Shown here in pieces: positions 52,601-63,600 of a stretch of DNA of 64,000 bases. Under the pieces are notes generated by a model, which saw only the letters and a program-made list of their open reading frames with translations, was not told where the DNA came from and ran no database searches. Positions within the stretch are counted from its first letter, which is position 1; the number at the start of each line of letters is the position of its first letter. A program made the position numbers and the translations under genes. The DNA comes from Kappaphycus alvarezii (taxonomy: Eukaryota > Rhodophyta > Florideophyceae > Gigartinales > Solieriaceae): positions 186,001 through 250,000 of the forward strand of contig NADL03000629.1 in assembly GCA_002205965.3 (NCBI GenBank), written 5' to 3'.

Positions 52601-55600
52601 AATGGGATCGTTTTGAATATTTTGACTAAAAAATCTCTTTCCGCTTCTGAGGCGGCGTTGGTGATATTTCTGTAGTAGGAATTGGTATATTACCTGAAAA
52701 TGGGTATGGTATATTTTTAAATTATAGATTGATTTAGTCTCAGAGTTTAGGGAAAAATCAATACGAGATTTAAATACTATAGAACCAAAATAAGAGAGAG
52801 TCTGTACTTAGATGTCGCTTTTCATTATTAACGCACATAATTAGCATTAATGATTAATATAATCAAGCAACACAAAGATTTGTTCTGATAATGGGGAGAG
52901 TTTGCGGGTAACGTAGGCATTGAGACGAAAAGGAGAGAAATGAATTCCTTATTTTCTATTTTAGAGGACGAAATATACCAGAGAGTCTCAATCTGCATCT
53001 AAATCTGCGATTTTAATTGAGAATATGATGAAATATAGACTAAATTAGTTACTGAAATATACCCGATCACTTTTGAAGAACCCTTTCCAAGTTCCAACAC
53101 TGAAAAGGTTTTAATTCTCATCGCCAATGAGCACCAAAAAAACAGGTGGAAATCATCTCGAGCCATTAAATGGTTCTCAGAGATAGCGAAACTGTTCTCA
53201 CAATATCAAATGATATATCTGTGGGGTCCCTCTGGGACCTTGGGGTCTGAGAATGCCATATTTACTTGCTGTCTCAACTCCAATCCACTCAATTCAGAAA
53301 AAGTATTCTAAAAGAGCATTTAAATGGCATATGAAAAGGTATTTAATGATATCCCTAAAAAGCTATGCAAAAAATCAACATCGCCATATAGCAAAAGATG
53401 ACTGGACAAAAATCTGACTGGGAAAGAAATCAACCAACGGCATTATATTATTTGCCGCAATCGTATGCTTAAAAATGTTCTCTATACCTTCTAATTCATG
53501 TAAGGGTTCAAAAAGCTTGTATATTCCATGCATCTGTCTCGCTGATACCAAATGATTAGTACCGAACATCATTTGATCAAGGTTTGCATCTCTTTAACCT
53601 CACGTACGATACAAATCGATACTCAGCTACAGTGAATGGGCAACCAGTAAAATATCGGACTTTTCTAATAATTCCATATTCAATTCTGAATTGTGATTGA
53701 ATAGAGATAGTCTTAGCCACCCTTGGTTAAGTTTCGTACTTTACAGTGACATTTCTCGGATAATTTTAGATTTTGGGAGCCCTACATCCACGATACCTGC
53801 TGGTCTTCTACAATGGTCAACATTCGAGCAAAATAAAATATGCTTGGCTATGATTCCTTATATCCTGCGTCTTATTTTAAGAGATTATTGAGTTCTAATT
53901 CTATCATGTAGCTCGACGGCCGTGATTTCTGCCCTGTGTTTCTATTTTTTGTTGAGCGATGCTATGATAATCCTAATACAAAATCTAAATCTAGGGGCCA
54001 TTTACCCCAAACTTTTCACTCCTACAATCCTTAAAGTTCCACAATATTTTCACTGCAATAGAAGAGACATAATGTATCTTCTATTGCAGTGAAAATCTTG
54101 TATTACAAGGCGACGTTTTTCATATGTTATATGAAAAAATTCTCCTTGTACCATATTTCCGTACTGCTAGTGAAGTTCTTATGGAGATTAAATTCCATTT
54201 ATGAGCTTAAATTTTTAAATCGCGCTCTTTCGGCGATTTACACAATTTGGGGTGTCAAATATAGGCCTAAATGGGCTTACGTGATAAAAATATGGACTTG
54301 AAAAAGACATAATCAAGGGAAACCCAATGAAAACTTTACACGCCCACTCATATAATTGCATGTATTGACCACCCAAACATGTTATCAGAATTAAATCAAA
54401 AAAGCAATAGAACTAATATTAGTCAAGAAAGTTTCGATCCAAACTAATAACCCCTTGGAAATCAGGAAAACTTTCGTCCTAACGGAAGTTTTTCATCCAT
54501 TTCGTTTTCTTTCTCGAATTTCAAAAAATCAGCACTAGTAGTGAGATGCGCAGCGCGGAATCATCTTTATTTTATGAAAAATATTATTAATTCGCTTATT
54601 ATTATTTCGCTGTGGAATAAAACCCGGTGAAATTATCAGTAGCTACGAAGAAAAGTGTAACTAAAACGCAAGTGCGCACCCGAGATAGGGACTTAAAGTC
54701 ACCTAGTGGATTAGATGGGGAAGAAATATTAAGATCACAGGCTGATTTAGCATAAGCTTACTGTTTTGAGTGACAAAGATGAACTGAGAGGTGGCGTTGG
54801 TTTTGAACATTAATAATAGGGGAAAAAAAGATGCTTTTTTCTTTAATTTACTCATCTAACCTCCCTCTGTGTTTCCCTTAAGAAGCTAGCTAGCCCGAAC
54901 TAAGAAACAATAACCATTGGAGATACTAATTACTAAGTTGCTCCTCTTTTCCGAACTCCTCAATCCTTCAAGTGCAATTAATTTTGCCGCTAATCTCTTT
55001 TTTTCCATTTCAATTGCGTGAATTCAGACTTTAAATTAACGATAAGTAGAGGCAGCACTTTCATTATTATTAGATTACCGTTTTTCGTTGTTGGTCGTTC
55101 TATGTTAAGCACTTGGGCGGAATACTTCTTATATTTCCAACTGAAATCAGTAACATCAAAGAAGGAATTTAATCAACATATCTTTTGGCCTTCTATAGAA
55201 CATAAAAATGCGTCTGCTGCTCTACTCGAAAAAATCGCAGGACTTTTCCTCTTTTGAAAGAATTGTTTGGGATCACTGATGTGTGCAGTTCAAGTGTCAA
55301 AATTATGGTTACACTGACCTTCAGGTTGCTTGCGTATTACGAATGATTTAATCAATAAAAAGAAGTGAAAATTTTGTAGGTCTTTAAATTCTTCTGTGAA
55401 ATCATCCACGTGGCGGTCAACTACTCGGGTAGTTTGCACGACACCAAGCTAGCTTGTACTTTGGTTCTATAAAATGAAAAGGTCTCAGACGCAAGGAAAA
55501 TATCTGCAAGTAGCTCTACTTGGAGACTCAATGTTCATGGAAAACACTAATAGAACAACCTGTAAGATTGTTCGTGCCCCAAAAGAAAGAACTAAACCAA

Positions 55601-56560
55601 CGAAATCCCTCAATCAGAAGAACTGGCGGCCATTGAACAAATCATGGAGAGAGTTACATCAGCCGAGCGATGAAGTGTTGATGGGGCTCCCGAATAGGAC
55701 GACGATTAAATATGTACCATTCCTTGTATTCTGAGCCTAAACATACCCAAATATTAGCACTCTTCGGTTCAACCATTCCACAATGTCAGTAATAGCAGTA
55801 GGAGCCTCCTTATTATGGCTACGGACATCAGTATGTCCTTTTTTCGTTTCTTAAGCCTTTACCACAGCGGTTTTTTTGCGTGGGACATGGTAGAGCTACT
55901 ATGGGCACTAGAATATTGATAAAAATGATGTTTTTTTAATTCCGATGACTGGATTTTGGCTTTGTTTGAGTCGGCAAAATAATGTAGAAGCTATAGTCGA
56001 TTGGCTGAGGTAAACTTCAAAGAAAATTTGATTTCGTCGCGGAAAGGAAACGCAGAACTATCATGTGTGATATTGTGGTAGGGTTTTTGGTTTGCAGTTT
56101 GCACCAATATTTGACGTAGCATGTGGCGTGACAATTTCCGAATGACGCATGGGGCGCGCCAAGTGTTTTTCGGTTAGCTATCCGTTAATTTCCCAATGCA
56201 CTCAGTGTAGGGAGTGTAGCGCTTGTCTAGCGTTCGCAATCTTTCCGCTTCCACGCAGCTGCAACTGTGCGGCAGATACGATGTACAGTACACTCCACGG
56301 AAGAATAATGGGACCAACAACGAAAAGCTTGTGCTTGTGTGGAGCACCTGCAACTCGTAAAAGAGAACATAATGGGTTTACAGTACAGAAGTAGAGTAGA
56401 AAAATTATAGTCACTTAATAAAAATGAAACCATCTGTAACGACTATATATTTAAAACACCGAAGTAGGACCATTTTTTGAACGAAACAAAATTTATACAA
56501 AAAAAGTTTTTAAATATTTCTATAGAAGAAACTCTAGTAATGAGTACAAATACATTTTTC
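46674..56560. other. About 10-kb AT-rich desert without recognisable genes
   Basis: No open frame longer than about 90 codons resembles a known protein. The composition is visibly more AT-rich than in the first 46 kb. A weak trace near 47880-48010 on the plus strand reads WTKDKKTQVRCNCYTAMKHR and later HSHRLVSNDQIMA. This has the feel of a Mutator/FAR1-type N-terminal zinc domain, but stops are frequent. The sequence may be old transposon debris. I see no tRNA, satellite array or centromere-like tandem repeat. Confidence 0.5.
54046..54096. repeat. Perfect 20-bp inverted repeat with 11-base loop
   Basis: Left arm 54046-54065 (ATTTTCACTGCAATAGAAGA), loop GACATAATGTA, right arm 54077-54096 is the exact reverse complement. 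Pairing could extend by two more bases past one mismatch. It is a strong RNA hairpin if transcribed. Confidence 0.85.
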
Positions 56561-56564
56561 TCGA

Positions 56565-57540
56565 TTACTTCAATGCAAGGTTAGGAAGAGACATAAAAGG
56601 ATAAGGAACAACGCTCTTTCTGATTTGATTCCGAGTGTCATTAATGCAGTCCTCCAGCTCCTCTATGGATGCAAATTGGCTTTCCTTATGATGGGTCTGA
56701 TGAAAAAGTATGCCCCACATGTTTTCAATTGTATTTAAATCAGGAGATGGCAGTATTCCAGGGTAGCACATACACATCATTCCGTTCCAGCAAGTCTTTT
56801 TGTGTAATTGCTCCCGTGTGCTTCTGCATTGTCATGATGCAGAATAAAGGTATCTCCAAAGTATTCTTCTGCAAAAAGTAGAATCCACTCCTTTAAAAAC
56901 ATACAGTACAATTTAGAATTTTGTTTTTCTGAAATAAAAAAATATATAAGAGACACCGTAATATGAAATAGAAGCCCATACTAGAACTCATTTTCCACCT
57001 TGCTGACGGGATGGGAAATATTGCTGCTATTTCCTTTAATCTTGGAATTAGTATGCGAAACCGTCAAGACTATCTAAGTTAATTTGTTTTGTCCGCAAAA
57101 ACAACGTCTTTCCAATCAGAGAAGCTAAAGGTCACATGTTCTCTAGCCCAATCCTATCTGGCTTTCTTGTGTTCAATCTTCATTGGCAGAACCGTTTTCT
57201 TCTTTTTATACACCATATGATCGCTTGAGGATAGCAATTGCTGGATGCGCCATTCGGATACTGATAATTACAGTGTATTTTTGAGCTCCCTTGCGCTGTA
57301 TTTACCAATCTAAGGGGGCCGAAATAAAGATCAAAGCTGAGTATTGGATATCTCCTTCGTTCTCTCAAGCTTTTCCTTTGATTTCTGCACTCCTTGAGAT
57401 GCAACTAAGTTCTGCACCGCGATTTTATACTTGCTAATGAATTCCGGGATCTTTCGTTCTGGAGCCATCTCATTGAATAGCGCCAAAATTGCACCCTTCT
57501 GTTGGTCAGCAAGGCTGACTGATCTGTTCACCCTTTGTTG
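56565..57540 (-). pseudogene. Tc1/mariner-like transposase remnant
   Basis: Minus-strand pieces in order. Helix-turn-helix region: LADQQKGAILALFNEMAPER at about 57515. Then KIEHKKAR, a stop, DWAREHVTFSFSDWKD and VVFADKTN near 57100 (first catalytic Asp), FILHHDNAEAHGSNYTKR near 56830 (second Asp), and LPSPDLNTIENMWGILFHQ near 56740 (Glu of DLNxIE). This is the DDE transposase of the Tc1/mariner/IS630 superfamily, which integrates at TA. Stops and frame changes inactivate it. I could not identify its terminal inverted repeats. Confidence 0.85.
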
Positions 57541-58305
57541 CTTATTGTTGAATTAGGCTTTCCAGGTAGTAAAGTGGATCGTCGTCGCTTTTCTTTACTA
57601 TAGAAATTTGATTATGCCTTTTTTATTCGTTATAAAGCTATGCGTTCAAAGAAAATTTGGTCATATTTTCTCCTGCGAAAAAAGGGTGACCAACAAAAAG
57701 GGGTAACAGTGCGGCCTAGGCTTGCGACAACTTGCCGTGGAGGGAACTATTCGGACATCTCCTGGTAGTGCTAAAAGCCCATGCCCTTTTTTGCTTTTGA
57801 TTTGCAGCTCCTAAGTGTGCAGTTGAGATTTGGTTCTTGGTCTTAATATTTTTTCGGGGATTTCACAATAAATAGAAGAAGACATTTTACTCATATGGCT
57901 TAGCAGAAGTTTTTCGAGAGCGTATGACCCCGAAAGTTCAAAAAGCGATGTGCAAGATTCCATTCAGAAGCGGTTTCTGAGCCCCACCAATACTGGCCTG
58001 CCATACAGTCTGCAGTCGATCGGATTATTACAAGAAATATAATAGTACCGGTTTGTGCAGGTACTAGAAGGGGTTATTTTTTGTTTTTGTTTTTTTAATT
58101 TTGTTCATTTTGTTTCAATTTCTTTTCTCTTTCTTTTTTTGGCAACCCTCTTTCGTTTCCTACCGCTACAAATTAAACCTGCCAATACTTCCCTCTGACT
58201 CAATCCTTAGCAGCCATGGCGGTCCCCCTGCTTCCTTTGTGGCTTCAAAGGCCTTTGACCACCCCCTTCGAGTGCCAGGGAGGTTTAGAGTTTAGCAGTC
58301 ACCGA
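57541..58305. other. Unassigned stretch
   Basis: AT-rich, with a T-rich run near 58075-58140. No gene is recognised. The outer ends of the Tc1/mariner remnant probably lie in its first 200 bases. Confidence 0.35.
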
Positions 58306-58440
58306 GGGTGTTGCCCCCTTGAACTTTGAGCTACACACCGAAAGTCCAAAGAGACAAGTGACACCTACAGTTTTATGGGTGTTGCCCCCTTGAAATGCGG
58401 TATGCACACCTTAAGTCCAAGAAGACAAGAGACACCACTG
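58306..58440. repeat. Imperfect tandem duplication, 71-bp period
   Basis: GGGTGTTGCCCCCTTGAA begins at both 58306 and 58377. Each is followed by a related sequence with CACACC, then AAGTCCAA, then GACAAG and GACACC. The two units show many substitutions, so the duplication is not recent. Confidence 0.8.
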
Positions 58441-58575
58441 CGTTGAGGACAACACACAAGAGAATAGCAACGTTTTGTTTCGGTTTTGAGTGGGGTCTTG
58501 GGGTATTTGGGTTGTGTGGGGTGCGTTGGTTTGGGGGGTGTGAGTTTAGGATGTGCTGTTGTAGCCCGGTCGAGG

Positions 58576-58622
58576 CTTGCACGCTAGTGTCTATTGGACC
58601 ATTGTCCTCATATGAGGACAAC
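58576..58622. repeat. Left terminal inverted repeat of the piggyBac-like element
   Basis: It contains CTAGTGTCTATTGGACCA followed by the palindrome TTGTCCTCATATGAGGACAA. It matches the reverse complement of the right end except for a few substitutions and a short length difference before the palindrome. Confidence 0.75.
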
Positions 58623-58909
58623 TTTTACCAACTATTTTTAAATACAAAATTTTTTAGCAGCCTTTTTTAGTTCCCACGTACTCTATTAAACATTTTTTAG
58701 ATACTCAATCAAAACAAACGTTTCGAAAATTCCCACTCTGCTCAACGCAGGACTAAATTTTCCTGACGCGATACCCATCGGTTTTCCGCTCAATTTTCAC
58801 AGAAATGGATCCATGAACCATTTCAGGAAGTCCCATTAACTGCCGTGCTTCCCTTGTTACGTCAGCTGCTGAATTTAAGCGCTTGTATGGGTCAGCTTAG
58901 AAGACGAAA

Positions 58910-60871
58910 TTGCTCGCTGGAACCGTTATTGCCGTCCACATCGACATTGTAAGCGGTCGAAGGAGGAAGTCAGTGGAGGCAAGCTGGAAGATACGTGACC
59001 GTCTCAAAACTGTCACGTTGAAGATTGTCAACATCAAAGCGGGATTACCTCCAACAGACGTCGTAGTGGAGGAAGGAACAGCTCAATTGCCAAACGAAGC
59101 GGCACATGAAGATTTGGGCGCTCATCAATCGTCTTCGTCGGCATCAGATGGGAATTCCGATGTTTTCAATCAGATGCACCTGTTTTTTCTCATGGACAAT
59201 CATGGAGCAATCAGGAGGTTTTCACACCTATTAATGAAAATGTATCGGAGAAAAGCTACAAAATAATTGCCTACTCTGGTAATACTCTCGCCTATGGTTG
59301 TGCCCCTCGAGATTTATCGCCATTTGAATGCTTTATGCGCATGTTTCCGCTCCGTCACCTAACCGCCATGGGTGACCTTACAAATGATCGATTGAATGCC
59401 ATTGGAAAACATCCTGTGTCATTAGGAGATATATTGAAGTTCTTTGGGATTCCCATACTTATGGCAAGGTTTTCATTTTAAAACCGCCGCGACCTCTGGA
59501 GTGAATCTGGTTCAAAGTACATTCCAACACCAAGTTTTGGAAAGAAAATGTCACGTAGAAGGTTTGAGCAGATTCTGGCAAACATTAGCTTCAGTCGCAC
59601 TTCTGAACGGGAGGAAAGGCCCTTAGATGACTCGAGATGGTCTCTTGTAAGTGGATTTTTTTAAGGCCATCAATGACCACTACAGGTAATATGTCACGCC
59701 ATCTTCGCATATCTGCGTCGATGAAAGTATTAGCAGATGGTACGGTCTCGGGGGAGATTGGATCAAAAAAGGACTCCCACATTACGTTGCCTATGAAAGA
59801 AAGCCCGAAAATTGCTGCGAATTGAAGGCTTCTGCATGTGGCCAGTCTGAAATAATGTTGAGATTGGAGCTCGTGATGGGGAAAACGGGTGGCCTTCGGC
59901 GTGACTTCAAAGAGAAATTCTGCCACACCACCGCCCTTACACTTTGTCTTGATCAACCTTGGCTGAAGACGGGTCGAGTCGTATGTAAGGATTCACTTTT
60001 TGCATCGGTGTCAACTACAGAAGCCTCGATGAGATATGGAACGAGATTTATTGGTGTGGTCAAGAATGCGTTTAAGGAATTTCCGATGCAACATTTGTCG
60101 TCACAGGAGCTCACGGAGCGCGGAGATCATATCTCGATGGTTTCAAAGAATCTTGACACCAACAAATCTTTAATGGCGATGTTGTGGATGTATAGAGAAC
60201 GAATACTTTACGTCAGCAGTTGCCATACAACCAATCAGGGAACCCCATTTTGTAGAGAAAGATGGAGAACTGTGGATGGCGAGACAAGGAAAGTGGAATT
60301 CGAGATGGCAAATCCAGATGTTGTGGAGGGGTATTACGACACGTGTTCTCAATTCGATCGTCACAACAGATGTAGGCAAGATACCCTTGGAATTGAGAAG
60401 AAATTGGAAGTCAAAGATTGGTCGCTCAGGGTCAATTCCTCTCTCCTATCGATCATAATTGTTGATTCATTTTTTCTATACAAGAATTCTTTTGGTCCAA
60501 GACTCTGCTTACCACAATCTAAGTTTTATGAGATGCTTGACGAGGAACTCATTGAGAACAAGTTTTATTCGAGATCACGTAGGGCATCTAACTGCTTACA
60601 AAGTGAGGATGACAGTGATATGTTGGACCCTGTTTCAGGGATTGGAACTAATCTTGCTGTAACTAACAAAACGAGGAAATTGAGTAACGGTGAGTATACT
60701 AACGCATCTTACCAAGGTCGCTGTCGAGTTTATAGGGTCAGAAAGTCGAAATTTCTTTATTCTACTTGCAGTGACAATGGCCTTGGTGATGTTTATATCT
60801 GTCACGCGAGCACAAAAAGGTGTTTCTTCATGGACCACGTGCGCGAGAAACACCATAGGGATCTCAATTAG
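58910..60871 (+). pseudogene. piggyBac-type (DDE_Tnp_1_7) transposase
   Basis: N-terminal pieces are broken: RDLSPFECFMRMFPLRHLTA near 59330, KKMSRRRFEQILANISFS near 59560 in another frame, then HICVDESISRWYGLGGDWIK near 59740 (first catalytic Asp). From 59822 a 349-codon frame is intact: LCLDQPWLKTGRVVCKDSLF (second Asp region), GTRFIGVVKNAFKEFPMQH, VEFEMANPDVVEGYYDTCSQ, FDRHNRCRQDTLGIEKKLEV and NSSLLSIIIVDSFFLYKNSF. The end has Cys/His residues (YSTCSDNGLGDVYICHAS), consistent with the C-terminal zinc region. At least three frame breaks lie before 59822, so it is inactive as written. Confidence 0.88.
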
Positions 60872-61132
60872 GATTCCAAGTTGATATAAAATAGTGTGAC
60901 TTTTTGTTTTAAAAGAAAAAAAATCAATGAGTTCTGTTTCTATAGCACTCTACTGGTTGCACTTGGGTCATCTGACTTGCTAAGTTGGCTGCTGTCTATG
61001 GCGTACTGAATTATCCCTTTGTGAGATGTTACCGTATTCTGTCTCATGTTCAAGTTAATTTCTAATGGCGCACTGAGACAGCAGCTTTTTCACAACCAGT
61101 CGATTTTCCATTGGAATTTTCTGACTTCTTAC

Positions 61133-61215
61133 AGAACCCCAGCGAGAATAGAACTCACAATCTCTGGGTCAGAAACCTACGATACGCATCATAGGCCACC
61201 ATCCCAGTGATAGAT
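61133..61215 (-). other. tRNA-like sequence with A- and B-box-like blocks (possible SINE or pseudo-tRNA)
   Basis: The minus strand reads TGGCCTATGATG (A-box-like) and, about 40 bases on, GTTCTATTC (B box GTTCRANNC with one mismatch). A T-arm GTGAG/CTCGC can pair. The acceptor ends do not pair, and the anticodon loop lacks the normal U33, so a functional tRNA is unlikely. It lies within the 3' non-coding part of the piggyBac-like element. Confidence 0.35.
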
Positions 61216-61378
61216 GTGAGGAAGTGACCGGAAGTATATAAAGTTGGAAGCTATTGCATCTTCAGTACGTCGGTCAGTCAAAGACCACTGTAAGTATATC
61301 CTTACAATGCAACTCTTTTACTAATATTTATTGGGACAAAAAAAATTTATTTGACTACCACAGTACAGTGCTTCCTAT

Positions 61379-61436
61379 TTTTTGTCCTCATATGAGGACA
61401 GCGCTTGGTCGGATAGACACTAGTCGACCAGCCTTT
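61379..61436. repeat. Right terminal inverted repeat of the piggyBac-like element
   Basis: The plus strand holds TTTGTCCTCATATGAGGACA, then TGGTCGGATAGACACTAG, the inverse of the left end. Confidence 0.75.
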
Positions 61437-61646
61437 TTATAGAGATTCGCAATTATTGAAAATACACAAATTGGTACGAAATTAGTAGCAAAATACAAAA
61501 ACCAGCCGTTAGATGCCCTATTTGCCTGTTTTCAGACGCCCCTTACTGTGCGGTTGTGCACTGCACGTTACTTGTGGCTCAGAGCCATGCACAGTACTGT
61601 GCTCCACATGGCCCTCGTATCCCAAATTTGTGGCCATGTAACAATG

Positions 61647-62080
61647 CAGTAGTGGCAGTAAAGATACGACAGATCGGTTTTTAAAAGGTGTATTAAGAAT
61701 AAATTAAGTACATGACACAAACCTTGGCACATGTACAAAAAGTTTAAACATACGTCTGCCACAGAAAGAAAACTTTAAAAAACTTGAATAGTTAAGAAAA
61801 TATAGGAGGTTTCTGAAAAATCAGGAGGCAAAAAATATAGCATCAAATGGTGGTAAAAGGAAAGTGCGCATGAGAAAAGCAAACAAAAGCCGCCGAAGGC
61901 AGCTTAGAGCTGTCCATGAGCAGTCCAAAGCTCCTCTCATCCGCACGAAGCCCAAACATTGGCCGTAAACCCTTCAAACATACCTCAAAAGCCGGCTTTA
62001 TTTAACTTTGAAAAAGTCCAAATTTTCGCCCATTAATCGGACTATTGGAGTGACCTGTCGTATCTTTATTGCCACCACTG
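61647..62080. mobile_element. 434-bp MITE-like element with Tc1/mariner-style ends
   Basis: The left end begins CAGTAGTGGCAGTAAAGATA at 61647. The reverse complement of the right end begins CAGTGGTGGCAATAAAGATA at 62080. The repeats continue with CGACAG on both sides (about 26 bp, three mismatches). TA follows directly at 62081-62082; on the left the two bases are TG. CAGTG-type termini and TA targets are usual for Tc1/mariner. No transposase is encoded inside, so it would need help in trans. Confidence 0.75.
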
Positions 62081-62337
62081 TACTGTGCCTCTCGGGACCA
62101 TAACTTGTTGCCACAGGACACCGGCCACCATTAGCCACATAACAAAAGTAGAAAATTCTCACAGCCGATTTTACTGTACCTTTAGAGCTTGCAGCCATGT
62201 ACCGTACTGTGCTGTAGTGCAGTTCTGTGTATTGTCCGTTAGCTTACAGTAAGCTGGTACAGCGAGGGCACAGTTGGCATGCAATATTTTCACTGTCAGG
62301 CTGACATTTTCTTGAAAAGGGGAAATGTTTGGATAAT

Positions 62338-62490
62338 TTTTAATGCATGGAAGAGGCGGTCGGTTATACAGTATCAGCGCCTACCGCTAATGCGTTATGC
62401 AGGAAAAGTCGCCACTGGTGGGTAACACTACATGACCTTCCTCACACAGCCAGCCCAATGGCAGCGAGCAGGCATGCCGCATTGACCATG
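62338..62490 (-). mobile_element. Lineage-A 3' end fragment
   Basis: The minus strand reads the end of the protein (NAACLLA) near 62480, then a 3' UTR very similar to 43630-43740 (GGTCAT..GTAGTGTTACCCA, TTTTCC.GCATAACG.ATTAG, ATAACCGACC...CTTCCATGCATTAAAA). It is a short 5'-truncated copy, more similar to the 43-kb copy than the other fragments are. Confidence 0.85.
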
Positions 62491-63600
62491 AAAAGTGAGT
62501 ATTGATTTTTCACGTGCGCTGCAACCTTACGACCTACTGCGGGTCAAACGTGTATAGTCTGAGCACGACGTCATTATCGTTAAGGCGCGGTATAAGATGC
62601 ATGTACGTATGTCGTGCTGAATCGCATGCGCGAGGATGGGAACGCATCGGGTCTCTGTACTGATCTCGCAGCTCTACGGAGGAGGTTGGTCGTCTTATTT
62701 CCTTGTGCAGTATGCAAATGGATTGCTTGGGATTGGCGTTATTCGCACGACTGTGTTTCTGTGGCATAACAGTTCCACTCTGGAGAGGGATGCCAACTCA
62801 TTACTTCTTTTGCCCTGTTTGTCACACGGCTCGGCGGGGTGTGATTGGTAAGCGTAACTTGGAAAATGACAGCAAGGAACATTGTGTGGTGGTTTTGCGG
62901 GAAACCATTACGGCAAAACTGCCGAGTACAGAGTACACAGCATCTCGCTGCTGTTCAGTGTGATAGCGCTCAGATAAATAACTCAACATACCGTACGTGT
63001 GGCATCACTGGATTCTGCCGCTTTGTAATCCTCACGGACCTGGCGTTGAAAAAGGGCGCGAGGCTGCAGAGCTGCAGCGCTGCAACAATGAAATAAAACA
63101 ACTCCGTCGGCGTGTTGCGCACATGGAATATCACATGCTTCCAACAAACGCGTTGTTTGCACAGGTCAAAACTGCCCGATTTTGTAATTGTACAGCAGGA
63201 TCAAGTTACCGGAACGAATAATTTGGATGAAGTGATTGAGCCGGCATATAACACACGATTCCATTGGGTAGATCACGCGGAAACAACGCTGCCCATGTAA
63301 GTTCCATCCTCCGAATCAAGCCATGATTCGTCCAAAAAGCCAGCCATCAAGTGCACCTTTACTCTTACCATACTCCAAAATACACAGCAGCGAGCTCCCA
63401 CTTTACGGCATGCATTTGTCGCCAAATACATTGCAACCCGTACCTCAGTAGCTGCAGGGCCAAACTACGGAAGAGTATTATGGAATACCGTACATGCGGT
63501 TCCGTAAATGCTCATCTTTCAACGGACAAGCCCTTGCGCCATTCATGACCACGCCCAAATTCAGCACGTCGTCCACATCCATCCCATACTTGAATTGAAT
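62491..63600. other. Intergenic, unassigned
   Basis: Several short plus-strand frames overlap between 62636 and 63300, but none shows a recognisable domain or consistent coding signal. No repeats shared with the rest of the window were noticed. Confidence 0.35.

Larger units (their letters stand above)
58576..61436 (+). mobile_element. piggyBac-like DNA transposon
   Basis: A transposase-coding region is flanked by inverted ends. The left end at about 58576-58622 and the reverse complement of 61381-61436 share CTAGTGTCTAT, then GACCA, then GTCCTCATATGAGGACA, a 16-bp inner palindrome. The outermost about 5 bases AGGCT also agree. I do not see the TTAA target expected for piggyBac at either edge, so the exact termini are uncertain. 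Total length about 2.86 kb. Confidence 0.75.

Noticed and set aside
46674..58000. CRISPR array, satellite array or centromere
   Set aside because: No regular spacing of repeats or higher-order tandem units was seen in the AT-rich region.
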